DNA from: an uncultured Blautia sp.
Lineage (GTDB): Bacteria; Bacillota; Clostridia; Lachnospirales; Lachnospiraceae
DNA: 5,521 nucleotides
Direction of reading: 5' to 3'
Assembly: GCA_900541985.1 (NCBI GenBank)
Contig: UQLX01000057.1
Coordinates: forward strand, 1 to 5,521
Below are positions 1 to 5,510 of the stretch, one piece after another; positions within the stretch are counted from its first letter, which is position 1, and each line of letters begins with the position of its first letter. The position numbers and the translations under genes are program-made. A model generated the notes under the pieces. The model was not told where the DNA came from and did not search any database. It saw only the letters and a program-made list of their open reading frames with translations.

Positions 1-57
1 TTCAAAAATACAGGCTTTTGGTAGACTGACTTGCATTGAGTTTCACGGATTCAGGTT

Positions 58-124
58 AATGCCATGATGCCGGGGTCAAAAGCCCCAAAATAGAACCTTG
101 AAAATTTAATATTTTACAGTAAAT
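58..124 (+). repeat. Left terminal inverted repeat of the IS1182-like element, two blocks
   Basis: Block one (58-81) matches the reverse complement of 1518-1541 at 23 of 24 positions. Block two (94-124) matches the reverse complement of 1455-1485 at 29 of 31 positions. The blocks are 12 bases apart here and 32 bases apart at the right end. The first block contains GATGCCGGGGTCAAAA. These are the expected termini and transposase-binding sequences of the element. Confidence 0.8.
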
Positions 125-149
125 ACAAGCATTTTAGCCTTTCATGAGT

Positions 150-155
150 TATAAT
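150..155 (+). promoter_or_regulatory. Possible -10 box for the IS1182 transposase
   Basis: A perfect TATAAT lies 30 bases upstream of the preferred ATG at 186, just inside the left terminal repeat, as expected for a transposase promoter. No good -35 hexamer is visible at the right spacing, so the call is weak. The ribosome-binding site AAAGGTGG follows at 170-177. Confidence 0.35.
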
Positions 156-185
156 AGAGGTAGCTTTTGAAAGGTGGTATGTCCT

Positions 186-1181
186 ATGTCCTTTAAAACA
201 AATGATTGTCAACAGTTAGCTTTTGGTGATAGTTTCATGACGCTCACTGAGCGCGAAAGAAAAGCATTGGAAAAATACTGGGCAAAGGTTTTTGCTGACG
301 AAATCTTCCCCGCAATAGATGAGGAGCGTTTTGCTGTTCTATATAGTGATAAGGCATCCAGACCTAACGCACCTGTAAATGTTATCATAGGTGCTCTCGT
401 CATTAAGGAACTTTTTGATTATTCAGATGACGAAATTGTTGAAAATCTGATGCTTGACCTTCACCTTCAGTACGCACTGCATACCACGAGCCTTGCGGAG
501 CAGCCTATATCAGATAAAACTCTGAGTCGTTTCCGTAAAAGATGCTACGGCTATGAAACACTTCATGGTGCAGATCTGTACCGTGGCTGTGTGAAGGAGC
601 TTAGCAACAAGATTGCTAAGATGATGAAGCTAAATGGGCGTATCCGTCGCATGGACTCCATTATGATAGAATCCAACATCCGTTTCTTAAGCCGTATGGA
701 ACTGATTTACACCTGTATATCCAAGCTGGTTGTTTACCTTTCAAAGAAGTACTCGGAAAAGCTTCCTGAACAACTGGAGCGTTATGCTGACGCAAATGAT
801 TATAACCGTCTTTTCTATCATCAGAGAAATGATGACATGAACCAGATCATTCTGATGCTGTTGACGGACAGTGACTGTCTGCTGGAGCTGTGCAAATCAG
901 GTTTTGAAGAAGTAACGGAATACCAGCTTTTTGTCAGATGTCTTTCAGACCAGACTATTGTTGAAAACGAAAAGCGTCGTCTGAGAACGAAGGAAGATGG
1001 TGCCATGAATTCATCTGCACTTCAAAATCCGGCCGATCCGGATGCCACATACAGAAATAAATCCGGCAGGCAGCATAGGGGCTATGTTGCCAACATTGAA
1101 GAAACTGATATTGTCAATATTAGTTTACACTTTTTTCTCAAGAATGCTCGACCTTATGCTACCTCCTGCAGTGAAGCATAG
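186..1181 (+). pseudogene. IS1182-family transposase, C-terminus lost to an IS3 insertion
   Basis: This is the N-terminal part of a DDE transposase of the IS1182 family, which cuts and rejoins the ends of its own element. ATG 186 is preferred over GTG 174 because AAAGGTGG (170-177) sits 8 bases before it, while the GTG lies inside that site. Residues about 55-125 resemble the InsH-type N-terminal domain, with the ISDKTLSRFRKR segment. RRMDSIMIES contains the probable first catalytic aspartate (about residue 157). Family-like sequence runs to GYVANIEET, about residue 306. The last 25 residues, up to the stop at 1179-1181, are read out of the IS3 remnant in the wrong sense and have no meaning. 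Family members are usually about 450-550 residues, so the later catalytic residues are missing. The protein is very probably inactive. Confidence 0.85.
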
Positions 1182-1405
1182 TATTGCTGTCTTTTAACCA
1201 TTGGAGGTAACCCACCGTTAGCAGAGCAGATCCTACGGTTATTCCAATAACTGATGAAGTATCTCCAAATGAGAGTTTTTAACCGTTCTACTGTCATTGA
1301 TGTGGTGTCATAACGTCCGTAAAGTAATTCTTCTTTAAATCGTGCCCACATGCTTTCACATCTGGCATTATCATGGCATCTGCCACCGGCACGATTCATG
1401 CTCTG
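1106..1405 (-). mobile_element. IS3-family remnant, 3' part only
   Basis: The plus-strand sequence switches from IS1182 coding to an IS3-like end at about 1106. It begins TGATATTGTCAATATTAG, and the leading TG is typical of IS3-family tips. The 3' part of an orfB transposase follows on the minus strand. The other IS3 end and the first three quarters of its genes are missing, so a deletion after insertion must have removed them together with the middle of the IS1182 transposase gene. The boundary near 1405 is approximate: IS3-like protein similarity starts at QSMNRAGG. Confidence 0.65.
1154..1405 (-). pseudogene. IS3-family transposase (OrfB), C-terminal fragment
   Basis: The fragment covers the last 80 or so residues of an IS3-family DDE transposase (rve-type integrase core). 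QSMNRAGGRCHDNARCESMW is the region holding the catalytic glutamate (the E of ARCESMW, codon at about 1355-1357). It is followed by FKEELLYGRYDT and by YWNNRRICSANGGLPP, the usual YN-RxHxxLxxxxP tail of the family. The stop is at 1154-1156. The two catalytic aspartates and OrfA are absent. The frame stays open upstream to an ATG at 1426, but the residues MIDILL look like junction sequence, and no ribosome-binding site makes this a real start. It is not functional. Confidence 0.8.
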
Positions 1406-1454
1406 AATCAGAAGTATATCAATCATTCTAAGCTAATGAAGGTTCCTATATCAA

Positions 1455-1541
1455 ATCTACTGTGAAATATTAAATTTTCAAGGTTCAAGCCGAGGTTCGC
1501 ACATAGAAAACGCTATGTTTTGACCCCGGCATCATGCCATT
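1455..1541 (-). repeat. Right terminal inverted repeat of the IS1182-like element
   Basis: This is the counterpart of 58-124: 1518-1541 pairs with 58-81 and 1455-1485 pairs with 94-124. The 32-base gap between its blocks is 20 bases longer than at the left end. It contains a small hairpin, ACATAG (1501-1506) pairing with CTATGT (1513-1518), which is absent from the left end. Confidence 0.8.
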
Positions 1542-1567
1542 GGGAGGTAACACCCCGGCTTTTTTTG

Positions 1568-1591
1568 AACATATTGTGCAGAAAATATGTT
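1568..1591 (-). terminator. Possible weak terminator after the AraC-family gene
   Basis: A perfect 8-bp AT-rich stem (AACATATT at 1568-1575, AATATGTT at 1584-1591, 8-base loop) begins just after the regulator's stop codon. On the minus strand it is followed by an A-run rather than a T-run, so it is a poor intrinsic terminator for that gene. On the plus strand a short T-run follows. It could instead be a 3' stabilising hairpin. Confidence 0.3.
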
Positions 1592-1592
1592 T

Positions 1593-2456
1593 TTAAAATT
1601 TATTTCTTGTTTTTCTATATTCTCTAGGAGAATATCCTTTCAGCTTGTGGAAAAGCCGGCTAAAATACAGCTGATTATCATACCCAACGATTTTAGATAT
1701 TTCATTGATGGAATAGGTTGTTGTTTCGAGTAACATTTGGGCATTGTTAATACGGATTCCTACGATAAACTGCATTGGTGTGGAACCAGTGAACTTTTTG
1801 AAATTCCGAATAAACCAACTGACACTCATTCCCCGTGAGGCTGCGTAATCATCTATGTTGATGTTTTGGTTATAATTTTCACTGAAGTAGGTAACTGCAG
1901 TATTCATTTCCTGATCCAAGTATTCGTTTTTCAGGATGTGTTCCCGTGTCAGTTCCCGGTGGAAACTGATCAGCAGATGACGAAGTAGAAGGACAAGCAT
2001 TTCCTCATAGTTGTCCTGACAGCGTTGGAGCTCTATGATAATACGCTTGAAAACCCGTTCATATTCCATAGATGTGCCGACTTGGAAAACTCGTTCTTTA
2101 TCTGGGAATCCATACTGACGCAAGATGTTTTTTACATTGCTTCCCGTGAAGTGAATCCAGTATACTTCTGTCTTGTCTTCTCCATAGTATTCATACTTCT
2201 GAAGTTCCTTCGGTCTGTATAATACAATATTACCGGCAGGAACAATCGTTTCGTTATCAACATTATCAAAATGAAAATGCCCACACCCGGCAATAATATA
2301 TATGATTTGATAATCAAGACGGCCCCTTGGACGATAGGTTGGAAGCTTAGGATGACTGGAAAGGCCGTAAGTACCACAACTACCTACAATTAGTGGACGG
2401 CTTTTGTCTTTGAAATCCATATGTGAGTGGTTTAGATAACCCGTATTCATATACAT
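1593..2456 (-). CDS. AraC-family transcriptional regulator with cupin sensor domain
   Basis: This is a cytoplasmic DNA-binding regulator that probably senses a sugar or related small molecule. The product is 287 residues, the usual size for the family. Residues about 40-110 form a cupin-like AraC ligand-binding domain (LDYQIIYIIAG, PAGNIVLYRP, VYWIHFTG). Residues about 198-285 carry two helix-turn-helix units: the first around IDDYAASRGMSVSWFIRNFK, the second around INEISKIVGYDNQLYFSRLF, ending in the family signature KLKGYSPREYRK. The ATG at 2456 is well supported, with GGGAGGT at 2465-2471 placed 8 bases upstream. The frame is intact with no missing motif, so the gene is likely functional. 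Such regulators in Firmicutes usually control neighbouring carbohydrate-use genes. None is visible here, as both flanks are insertion sequences, so the effector and target cannot be named. Confidence 0.93.
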   Translation of the reverse strand: MYMNTGYLNHSHMDFKDKSRPLIVGSCGTYGLSSHPKLPTYRPRGRLDYQIIYIIAGCGHFHFDNVDNETIVPAGNIVLYRPKELQKYEYYGEDKTEVYWIHFTGSNVKNILRQYGFPDKERVFQVGTSMEYERVFKRIIIELQRCQDNYEEMLVLLLRHLLISFHRELTREHILKNEYLDQEMNTAVTYFSENYNQNINIDDYAASRGMSVSWFIRNFKKFTGSTPMQFIVGIRINNAQMLLETTTYSINEISKIVGYDNQLYFSRLFHKLKGYSPREYRKTRNKF

Positions 2457-2470
2457 GCTACAGTACCTCC

Positions 2471-2739
2471 CTAATAAATCAAGTCTTTTTTCCTTTACTC
2501 TGTATCTGGTACGAAAATAGAGTATTTTGGGTATACGAAGTAAAACGTCTTTGTATTTCGTTCTACATGGCCTTGTGTATACCCATCCATCTACGGCAAC
2601 GAACCTCCCGTGTCTACCAGGATCATCTGGCCATTTCTGACCAGGTCCTAACTTCTCTCGTCCCGCCTGTCCATAACCAGGGTGTCAGCTCAGCTCCTTT
2701 ACAGGGTCATGCTCTCTGGAATATATTCCTGCCGACTAC
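2471..2739 (-). other. Unassigned segment between the AraC gene and the truncated IS66 tnpC
   Basis: This stretch has no convincing gene. It must hold the promoter of the AraC-family gene, though no strong -35/-10 pair stands out. Visible structure includes GGGTATAC (2529-2536) with its inverse GTATACCC (2577-2584), the 12-bp palindrome GGAATATATTCC (2718-2729), and three copies of ACCAGG at 2616, 2640 and 2676. The minus-strand frame of the regulator stays open upstream to a stop at 2685-2687, but it contains no ATG, GTG or TTG and reads like random sequence. The part from about 2585 to 2739 is GC-richer than the part next to the AraC gene. It may be the edge of whatever replaced the 3' half of IS66. 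Confidence 0.5.
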
Positions 2740-3579
2740 TGGCTCATTCAGCACCTGAACCCGTGTTTCGTCTGCCATCAGATATTTACGCATCAGTAAC
2801 TGACGGTGAAAATAATCATAAAAATGACAGAGATAATTCTCGGCACAGTAAATAATCCAATTAGCAAGCGTAGCCCGGCTTAAGGGGACACCCAGTTGTT
2901 TCCAATCTGCCTCCTGCCGCTTTAACGGCAGACCATTCTGGTACTTCTGGTGCATAGCCCATGCAACAACGGATTCAGATGAATAACTTTCTGGGATTAC
3001 CGGTTCCTGCACAGGAGCTTTAACAAACGTCTGATCATCGGAATGTTCCACTGAAACGGCACACTCCGGGCATTTATACGTTTCACGATAGATATTTACC
3101 ACTTTCCCTTTGGCAGGGGTAAAGCGGAATTCATGACGGACGAATTCTTTTCCAATACATTCCATCTGCGTTCCGCAGGTTGGGCAGTTTCGTTCCTCCT
3201 CCGGAAGAGAAATGATCTCGTCGCAGGAAGGCACATTTTTAAAGAGTTCCGCATGTGTCCGTCTTGCTTTTCTCTTATGTTCCGGAATAGTGATGTCATC
3301 AGCGAGTTCCGTTTTCCATGACGGATCTGCTTCCTGCTCGGCTTCATCAAAAAGATTCAGCTGACCTTCGATATCCTTCCGCTTTTCACTGGAAGTGCCA
3401 AAAAGCTTCTTCGCGAGATACTCAATCTGCTGACGAAGGGTTTCTTTTTCCAGGCGGTCTGATTCCAATGTTTTTTGTAAAGACTGAATCAGTTCTGTGT
3501 GTGCAGCAATCGTCTTATTTAGTTGGTTGATCATGTCCTTGTACTTCAGGATTTTTGAATCTTTTGAATTACCAGCCAT
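2707..3579 (-). pseudogene. tnpC: IS66 transposase TnpC, truncated after the first catalytic Asp
   Basis: This is the N-terminal half of the IS66 DDE transposase. In order, it has a coiled-coil region at about residues 14-57 and a helix leading to LFGTSSEKR. A zinc-finger-like Cys4 module follows (CPTCG at 132-135, CPEC at 170-173), then the start of the catalytic domain with YLMADETRVQVLNEP, where D270 is the first catalytic residue. Family-like sequence ends at P280 (codon 2740-2742). The remaining ten residues, VVGRNIFQRA, come from unrelated sequence before a stop at 2707-2709. Full-length relatives are about 500-550 residues, so the later catalytic residues are missing. The start ATG 3579 has AAAAGGAG at 3590-3597. 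The protein is inactive as a transposase, although the zinc and coiled-coil parts could still be made. Confidence 0.9.
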
Positions 3580-3728
3580 ATGTTTTCTGCTCCTTTTTCT
3601 CTGCTCTTAGTATACCACAAAAAGCAAAGAAAAAGAAGCAGAAGCCCAGTATTTACAAGAGATTACGGGCATGATCCAGTTCGTAGAACCATCCATATTT
3701 TGCTGGCTTGCTGGAAAATTTTCCACCA
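3580..3728 (-). other. tnpB-tnpC spacer with a perfect palindrome
   Basis: This is a 149-base non-coding gap inside the IS66 operon. It contains the 14-bp perfect palindrome TGGAAAATTTTCCA at 3712-3725, starting 3 bases after the tnpB stop codon, and the tnpC ribosome-binding site at 3590-3597. The palindrome has no loop and no T-run, so it is not a clear terminator. It could be a protein-binding site or could limit readthrough into tnpC. Confidence 0.5.
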
Positions 3729-4073
3729 TTATTCCGTAGGTCTGAAGGCTTTCGGTTGTTCAACTTCAAGACCGGACATGAGCCAGTCGAATTGCTGCCA
3801 GGTTAGTTGTTTTACTTCTAACTGATTTCTGGGCCAGCGGAATCTGCCCTGAACTTCCATGCGTTTATACAGTAGCACAAATCCATCGGATTCCCAGAGC
3901 AAAGCTTTGATCCTGTCACAACGTTTTCCGCAGAAAAGATACAGGGCACTCTGCCTTGGATCCATATGAAGTTGATCCTCTACAATAGCACACAGTCCGT
4001 CGATTGATTTCCGCATATCTGTTCTGCCTGTTACGATATAAATCTCATCGGCGGCTGTGATATCGCCTAACAT
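3729..4073 (-). CDS. tnpB: IS66 accessory protein TnpB (Orf2)
   Basis: This is a complete 114-residue IS66 Orf2 protein, the normal length. It is a small accessory protein needed with TnpA and TnpC for IS66 transposition; its biochemical role is not well defined. It is unrelated to the RNA-guided nuclease TnpB of IS200/IS605. Diagnostic segments are VTGRTDMRKSIDGLCAIV near residue 14, LYLFCGKRCDRIKALLWES near 45, and GFVLLYKRMEVQGRFRWPRN near 65. The ATG at 4073 overlaps the end of tnpA by 7 bases (ATGTTAG), which suggests translational coupling. AAGGAG lies about 6 bases upstream, inside tnpA. The reading frame is intact, but the element is otherwise broken. Confidence 0.95.
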   Translation of the reverse strand: MLGDITAADEIYIVTGRTDMRKSIDGLCAIVEDQLHMDPRQSALYLFCGKRCDRIKALLWESDGFVLLYKRMEVQGRFRWPRNQLEVKQLTWQQFDWLMSGLEVEQPKAFRPTE

Positions 4074-4480
4074 TCCAACTCCTTCATAATATGAAGGGTC
4101 TGAGCCAAAAGCTGTGGATCTGTTCCATTTGGGATAGTTAGAAGAAAGCTTCCAACAGACAGCCTCATTGGCTCTGCCACGGAAATGTTGTTTCTTTCCG
4201 TAGATGTCGGGATCATATTTAATGGCTGTTCATAGGAACGCGTGTCGATGTCATGAAAATCCACTCTGACAACTTCCTGACTTTCCGGCACACGATAACT
4301 GCGTCCGGTTGATGCTGGTAAATCCACACAGCCTTTTTGACGTAGTCGTTTTATCCAGTTATAAAAAGTTCCCGGTTTAATGTCGTGTTCCATACACCAT
4401 TGATGATCTGTCAATCCACTTCGACGGCATTGCATGATGAGACGGTATTGTTCTTCGGCAGGTATTCTTTTGCTTCTCAT
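4067..4480 (-). CDS. tnpA: IS66 accessory protein TnpA (Orf1), helix-turn-helix
   Basis: This is the first gene of the IS66 operon, 137 residues from ATG 4480. Residues about 5-47 form a transposase-type helix-turn-helix (RLIMQCRRSGLTDHQWCMEH followed by IKPGTFYNWIKRLRQKG), consistent with DNA binding. The C-terminal half is variable, as in the family, and ends LLAQTLHIMKELEC. The start at 4480 is preferred over the upstream in-frame ATG at 4537 because GGAGGA (4487-4492) lies 6 bases before it, and because the HTH begins right after it; the extra 19 residues show no family character. The gene overlaps tnpB by 7 bases. It is probably intact and still transcribed from the leader promoter proposed at 4576-4604. 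Confidence 0.9.
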   Translation of the reverse strand: MRSKRIPAEEQYRLIMQCRRSGLTDHQWCMEHDIKPGTFYNWIKRLRQKGCVDLPASTGRSYRVPESQEVVRVDFHDIDTRSYEQPLNMIPTSTERNNISVAEPMRLSVGSFLLTIPNGTDPQLLAQTLHIMKELEC

Positions 4481-4505
4481 GAGCGCTCCTCCATAAATCG
4501 AATAG

Positions 4506-4563
4506 AGTAAAATGCTCGCATCTATCATTTCTGGCAATAGAAAATGAAGTAAAATGCTTGCAT
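4506..4563 (-). repeat. Paired 16-bp direct repeats with internal dyads in the tnpA leader
   Basis: Positions 4506-4521 and 4548-4563 match at 15 of 16 bases and lie 42 bp apart, four helical turns. Each contains a dyad of the form ATGCNNGCAT (4512-4521 and 4554-4563). They lie between the proposed promoter and the tnpA start. They look like paired protein-binding sites, perhaps for TnpA or TnpC at the left end or for a repressor. This role is inferred. Confidence 0.6.
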
Positions 4564-4575
4564 TCTCTATTAATT

Positions 4576-4604
4576 ATTATGGATCGAGTTTTAGGGCAAC
4601 GCAA
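4576..4604 (-). promoter_or_regulatory. Candidate IS66 operon promoter
   Basis: On the minus strand TTGCGT (4599-4604) and CATAAT (4576-4581) are separated by exactly 17 bases, directly inside the left end of the element and about 95 bases before the tnpA start. The -10 matches consensus at 5 of 6 positions; the -35 is weaker (3 of 6). Confidence 0.5.
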
Positions 4605-4608
4605 TCCG

Positions 4609-4628
4609 TCGAATTATTTTGCGCTTAC
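4609..4628 (-). repeat. Left terminal end of the IS66-family element
   Basis: Read on the minus strand from 4628, the sequence begins GTAAGCGCAAAATAATTCGA, the usual start of IS66-family terminal inverted repeats. The inner limit is approximate because the right end, which would define the repeat length, is missing. Any target duplication (normally 8 bp) therefore cannot be tested. Confidence 0.7.
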
Positions 4629-4641
4629 GGTTTTTCAGCTA

Positions 4642-4699
4642 TCGTGGCTGATTTTAACACTGCGGCCGCTGAGTCTTAGAGGGCTCAAATCAGCCACGA
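4642..4699. repeat. 13-bp perfect inverted repeat between the IS66 and IS110 remnants
   Basis: TCGTGGCTGATTT (4642-4654) pairs perfectly with AAATCAGCCACGA (4687-4699) around a 32-base centre that includes the palindrome GCGGCCGC. It lies 13 bases outside the IS66 tip and 21 bases past the IS110 stop codon. There is no T-run on either side, so a standard terminator is unlikely. It may be part of the IS110 right end, or a structured site used as a target by one of the elements. Confidence 0.6.
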
Positions 4700-4720
4700 G
4701 TTACTGTATTTTGGATAGTT

Positions 4721-5447
4721 TTATGCAGCCAACACTATTTCCGGTCTTACGATGTCTTTCAGCATCTTCCGACCATCATAATCAACACCCTTGGTCAGAA
4801 TCATATAGAAGACTCTGATCAGCTTGCACACGATCGCTATGACTGACTGCATCTTTTTCAGAGGATTTTTCTTCCTTGTCAGATAGTATTCATGTATCGA
4901 CTTAAACTCGGGATTTTTTCCAATCACTGAGATTGCCGCCTCGTATCCTTGATATCGCTTCCTGTGTCTGAATACGAAGATTTGACAGACTTCTGATCTC
5001 TGCATAGATTGCTGTCGGAATATATGGGCATGAAAATCTTCCTTCATTTACCAGCCCCGCAATCGCCTTTGGATTCTTACGGTCATTCTTATTCGGACTA
5101 TTGTCATCCAGTTCTTTGGATTTCTTAACGTGATGCGGGTTCACATGAACCGGCTTCATTCCCTGTTCCTGCAGGTACGCTCCAAGGTTCAACCAGTAAT
5201 GACCGGTAGGTTCCATCCCTGGGATTACTGTGTCTTTACCATGCTTCTCGGCAATCTCGTTCATCCATGATCTGAATGTTTCAAATCCATCTTCATCGTT
5301 ATTGAAGGAGAATGGCTTCTTTGAGTACTCGTAGTTTCGCCAGTCAAAGGCTCTTGCATAATGGGTTTCACTTCCAATATCGATGCCAATAATTAAAGTC
5401 TTTTCCGTAATTGATTTGATATTTGCGTTCTGTGTGTTACAATTCAT
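4721..5447 (-). pseudogene. IS110-family DEDD transposase, internal deletion and frameshift
   Basis: The gene encodes a RuvC-like DEDD recombinase of the IS110 family, which inserts its element with the help of a bridge RNA. The start ATG 5447 has AGAGAGG at 5456-5462. The N-terminal piece, residues 1 to about 162, shows IIGIDIGSETHYA (D23), VIPGMEPTGHYW (E79) and NSPNKNDRKNPKAIA. There the usual DxxD appears as D122xxN125, a lost acidic residue. Similarity stops at SNLRIQTQE (about 4960) and resumes in another frame as RYQGYEAAISVIGKNPEF, running to the stop at 4721-4723. About 150 residues of the usual 400 are missing between the two pieces, including most of the Transposase_20 domain with its catalytic serine. 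The N-terminal frame itself runs on to a stop at 4902-4904. The copy is inactive. The element's outer ends cannot be fixed from this window. Confidence 0.9.
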
Positions 5448-5494
5448 TTCAGATACCTCTCTACTGTTTAATTTCCAAGCGTGGGGTTAAATCC

Positions 5495-5510
5495 ACCGCC
5501 TTTAGGCGGT
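5495..5510. repeat. GC-rich hairpin, possibly an IS200/IS605-type end
   Basis: ACCGCCT (5495-5501) pairs with AGGCGGT (5504-5510) around a TT loop. Two further C-G pairs (5493-5494 with 5513-5514) are possible across an AT bulge. GTGG at 5481-5484 can pair alternatively with CCAC at 5493-5496. A short CCGCC-TT-GGCGG hairpin next to an AT-rich linker is typical of IS200/IS605 termini. It lies only about 47 bases upstream of the IS110 start, so it could instead belong to the IS110 left end. The window stops too soon to decide. Confidence 0.4.

Larger units (their letters stand above)
58..1541 (+). mobile_element. IS1182-family element, defective, carrying an internal IS3 fragment
   Basis: The element is bounded by matching inverted terminal blocks at 58-124 and 1455-1541 and contains the 5' two thirds of an IS1182-type transposase on the plus strand. 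The middle is replaced by an opposite-strand IS3-family remnant (about 1106-1405). About 50 bases between that remnant and the right terminal block may be the transposase 3' end: the plus frame there reads EVYQSF and then stops at 1429-1431. I see no clear target duplication next to the ends. The element cannot make an active transposase, but because both ends survive it might be moved in trans by an intact relative. The family call rests on the protein; the exact outer boundaries are inferred from where the inverted repeat stops matching. Confidence 0.75.
2740..4628 (-). mobile_element. IS66-family element, right part deleted
   Basis: The element carries the standard IS66 gene order tnpA-tnpB-tnpC on the minus strand. 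Its left end is at 4628, where the minus strand begins GTAAGCGC, the typical IS66 tip. The tnpC gene breaks off at about 2740, and no matching inverse end is found further left in the window, so roughly the last 200-250 codons and the right terminus are lost. Without the right end the copy cannot move as an IS66 unit. Confidence 0.85.

Noticed and set aside
2529..2584. loxP-like recombination site, from the string TATACGAAG and the flanking inverse repeats
   Set aside because: Only half-site-like similarity is present. The arms are 40 bases apart, not 8, and no tyrosine recombinase gene is nearby.
2457..2684. In-frame upstream extension of the AraC-family gene
   Set aside because: The frame is open but contains no ATG, GTG or TTG, while a strong GGGAGGT is correctly placed before ATG 2456.
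2423..2758. Plus-strand open frame of 111 codons across the AraC promoter region
   Set aside because: It overlaps the AraC start and the tnpC end, has no ribosome-binding site and no recognisable domain. It appears to be chance openness.
3580..3825. Plus-strand open frame of 81 codons in the tnpB-tnpC spacer
   Set aside because: It overlaps tnpB antisense, shows no domain and lacks a convincing start. It is a shadow frame.
3729..4073. TnpB as an RNA-guided nuclease related to Cas12
   Set aside because: The name is shared, but the 114-residue sequence is clearly IS66 Orf2 and has no RuvC nuclease motifs.
4481..4537. Longer tnpA starting at ATG 4537
   Set aside because: There is no ribosome-binding site before it, the added 19 residues lack family character, and the ATG at 4480 has a well-spaced GGAGGA.
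4506..4563. Start of a CRISPR array
   Set aside because: Only two 16-bp imperfect units are present, without further copies, a leader or cas genes. They lie inside the IS66 leader.
4902..4957. C-terminal extension of the first IS110 frame as genuine protein
   Set aside because: After IQTQE the frame reads through the same bases that encode RYQGYEAAISVIG in another frame, so it is frameshifted sequence.
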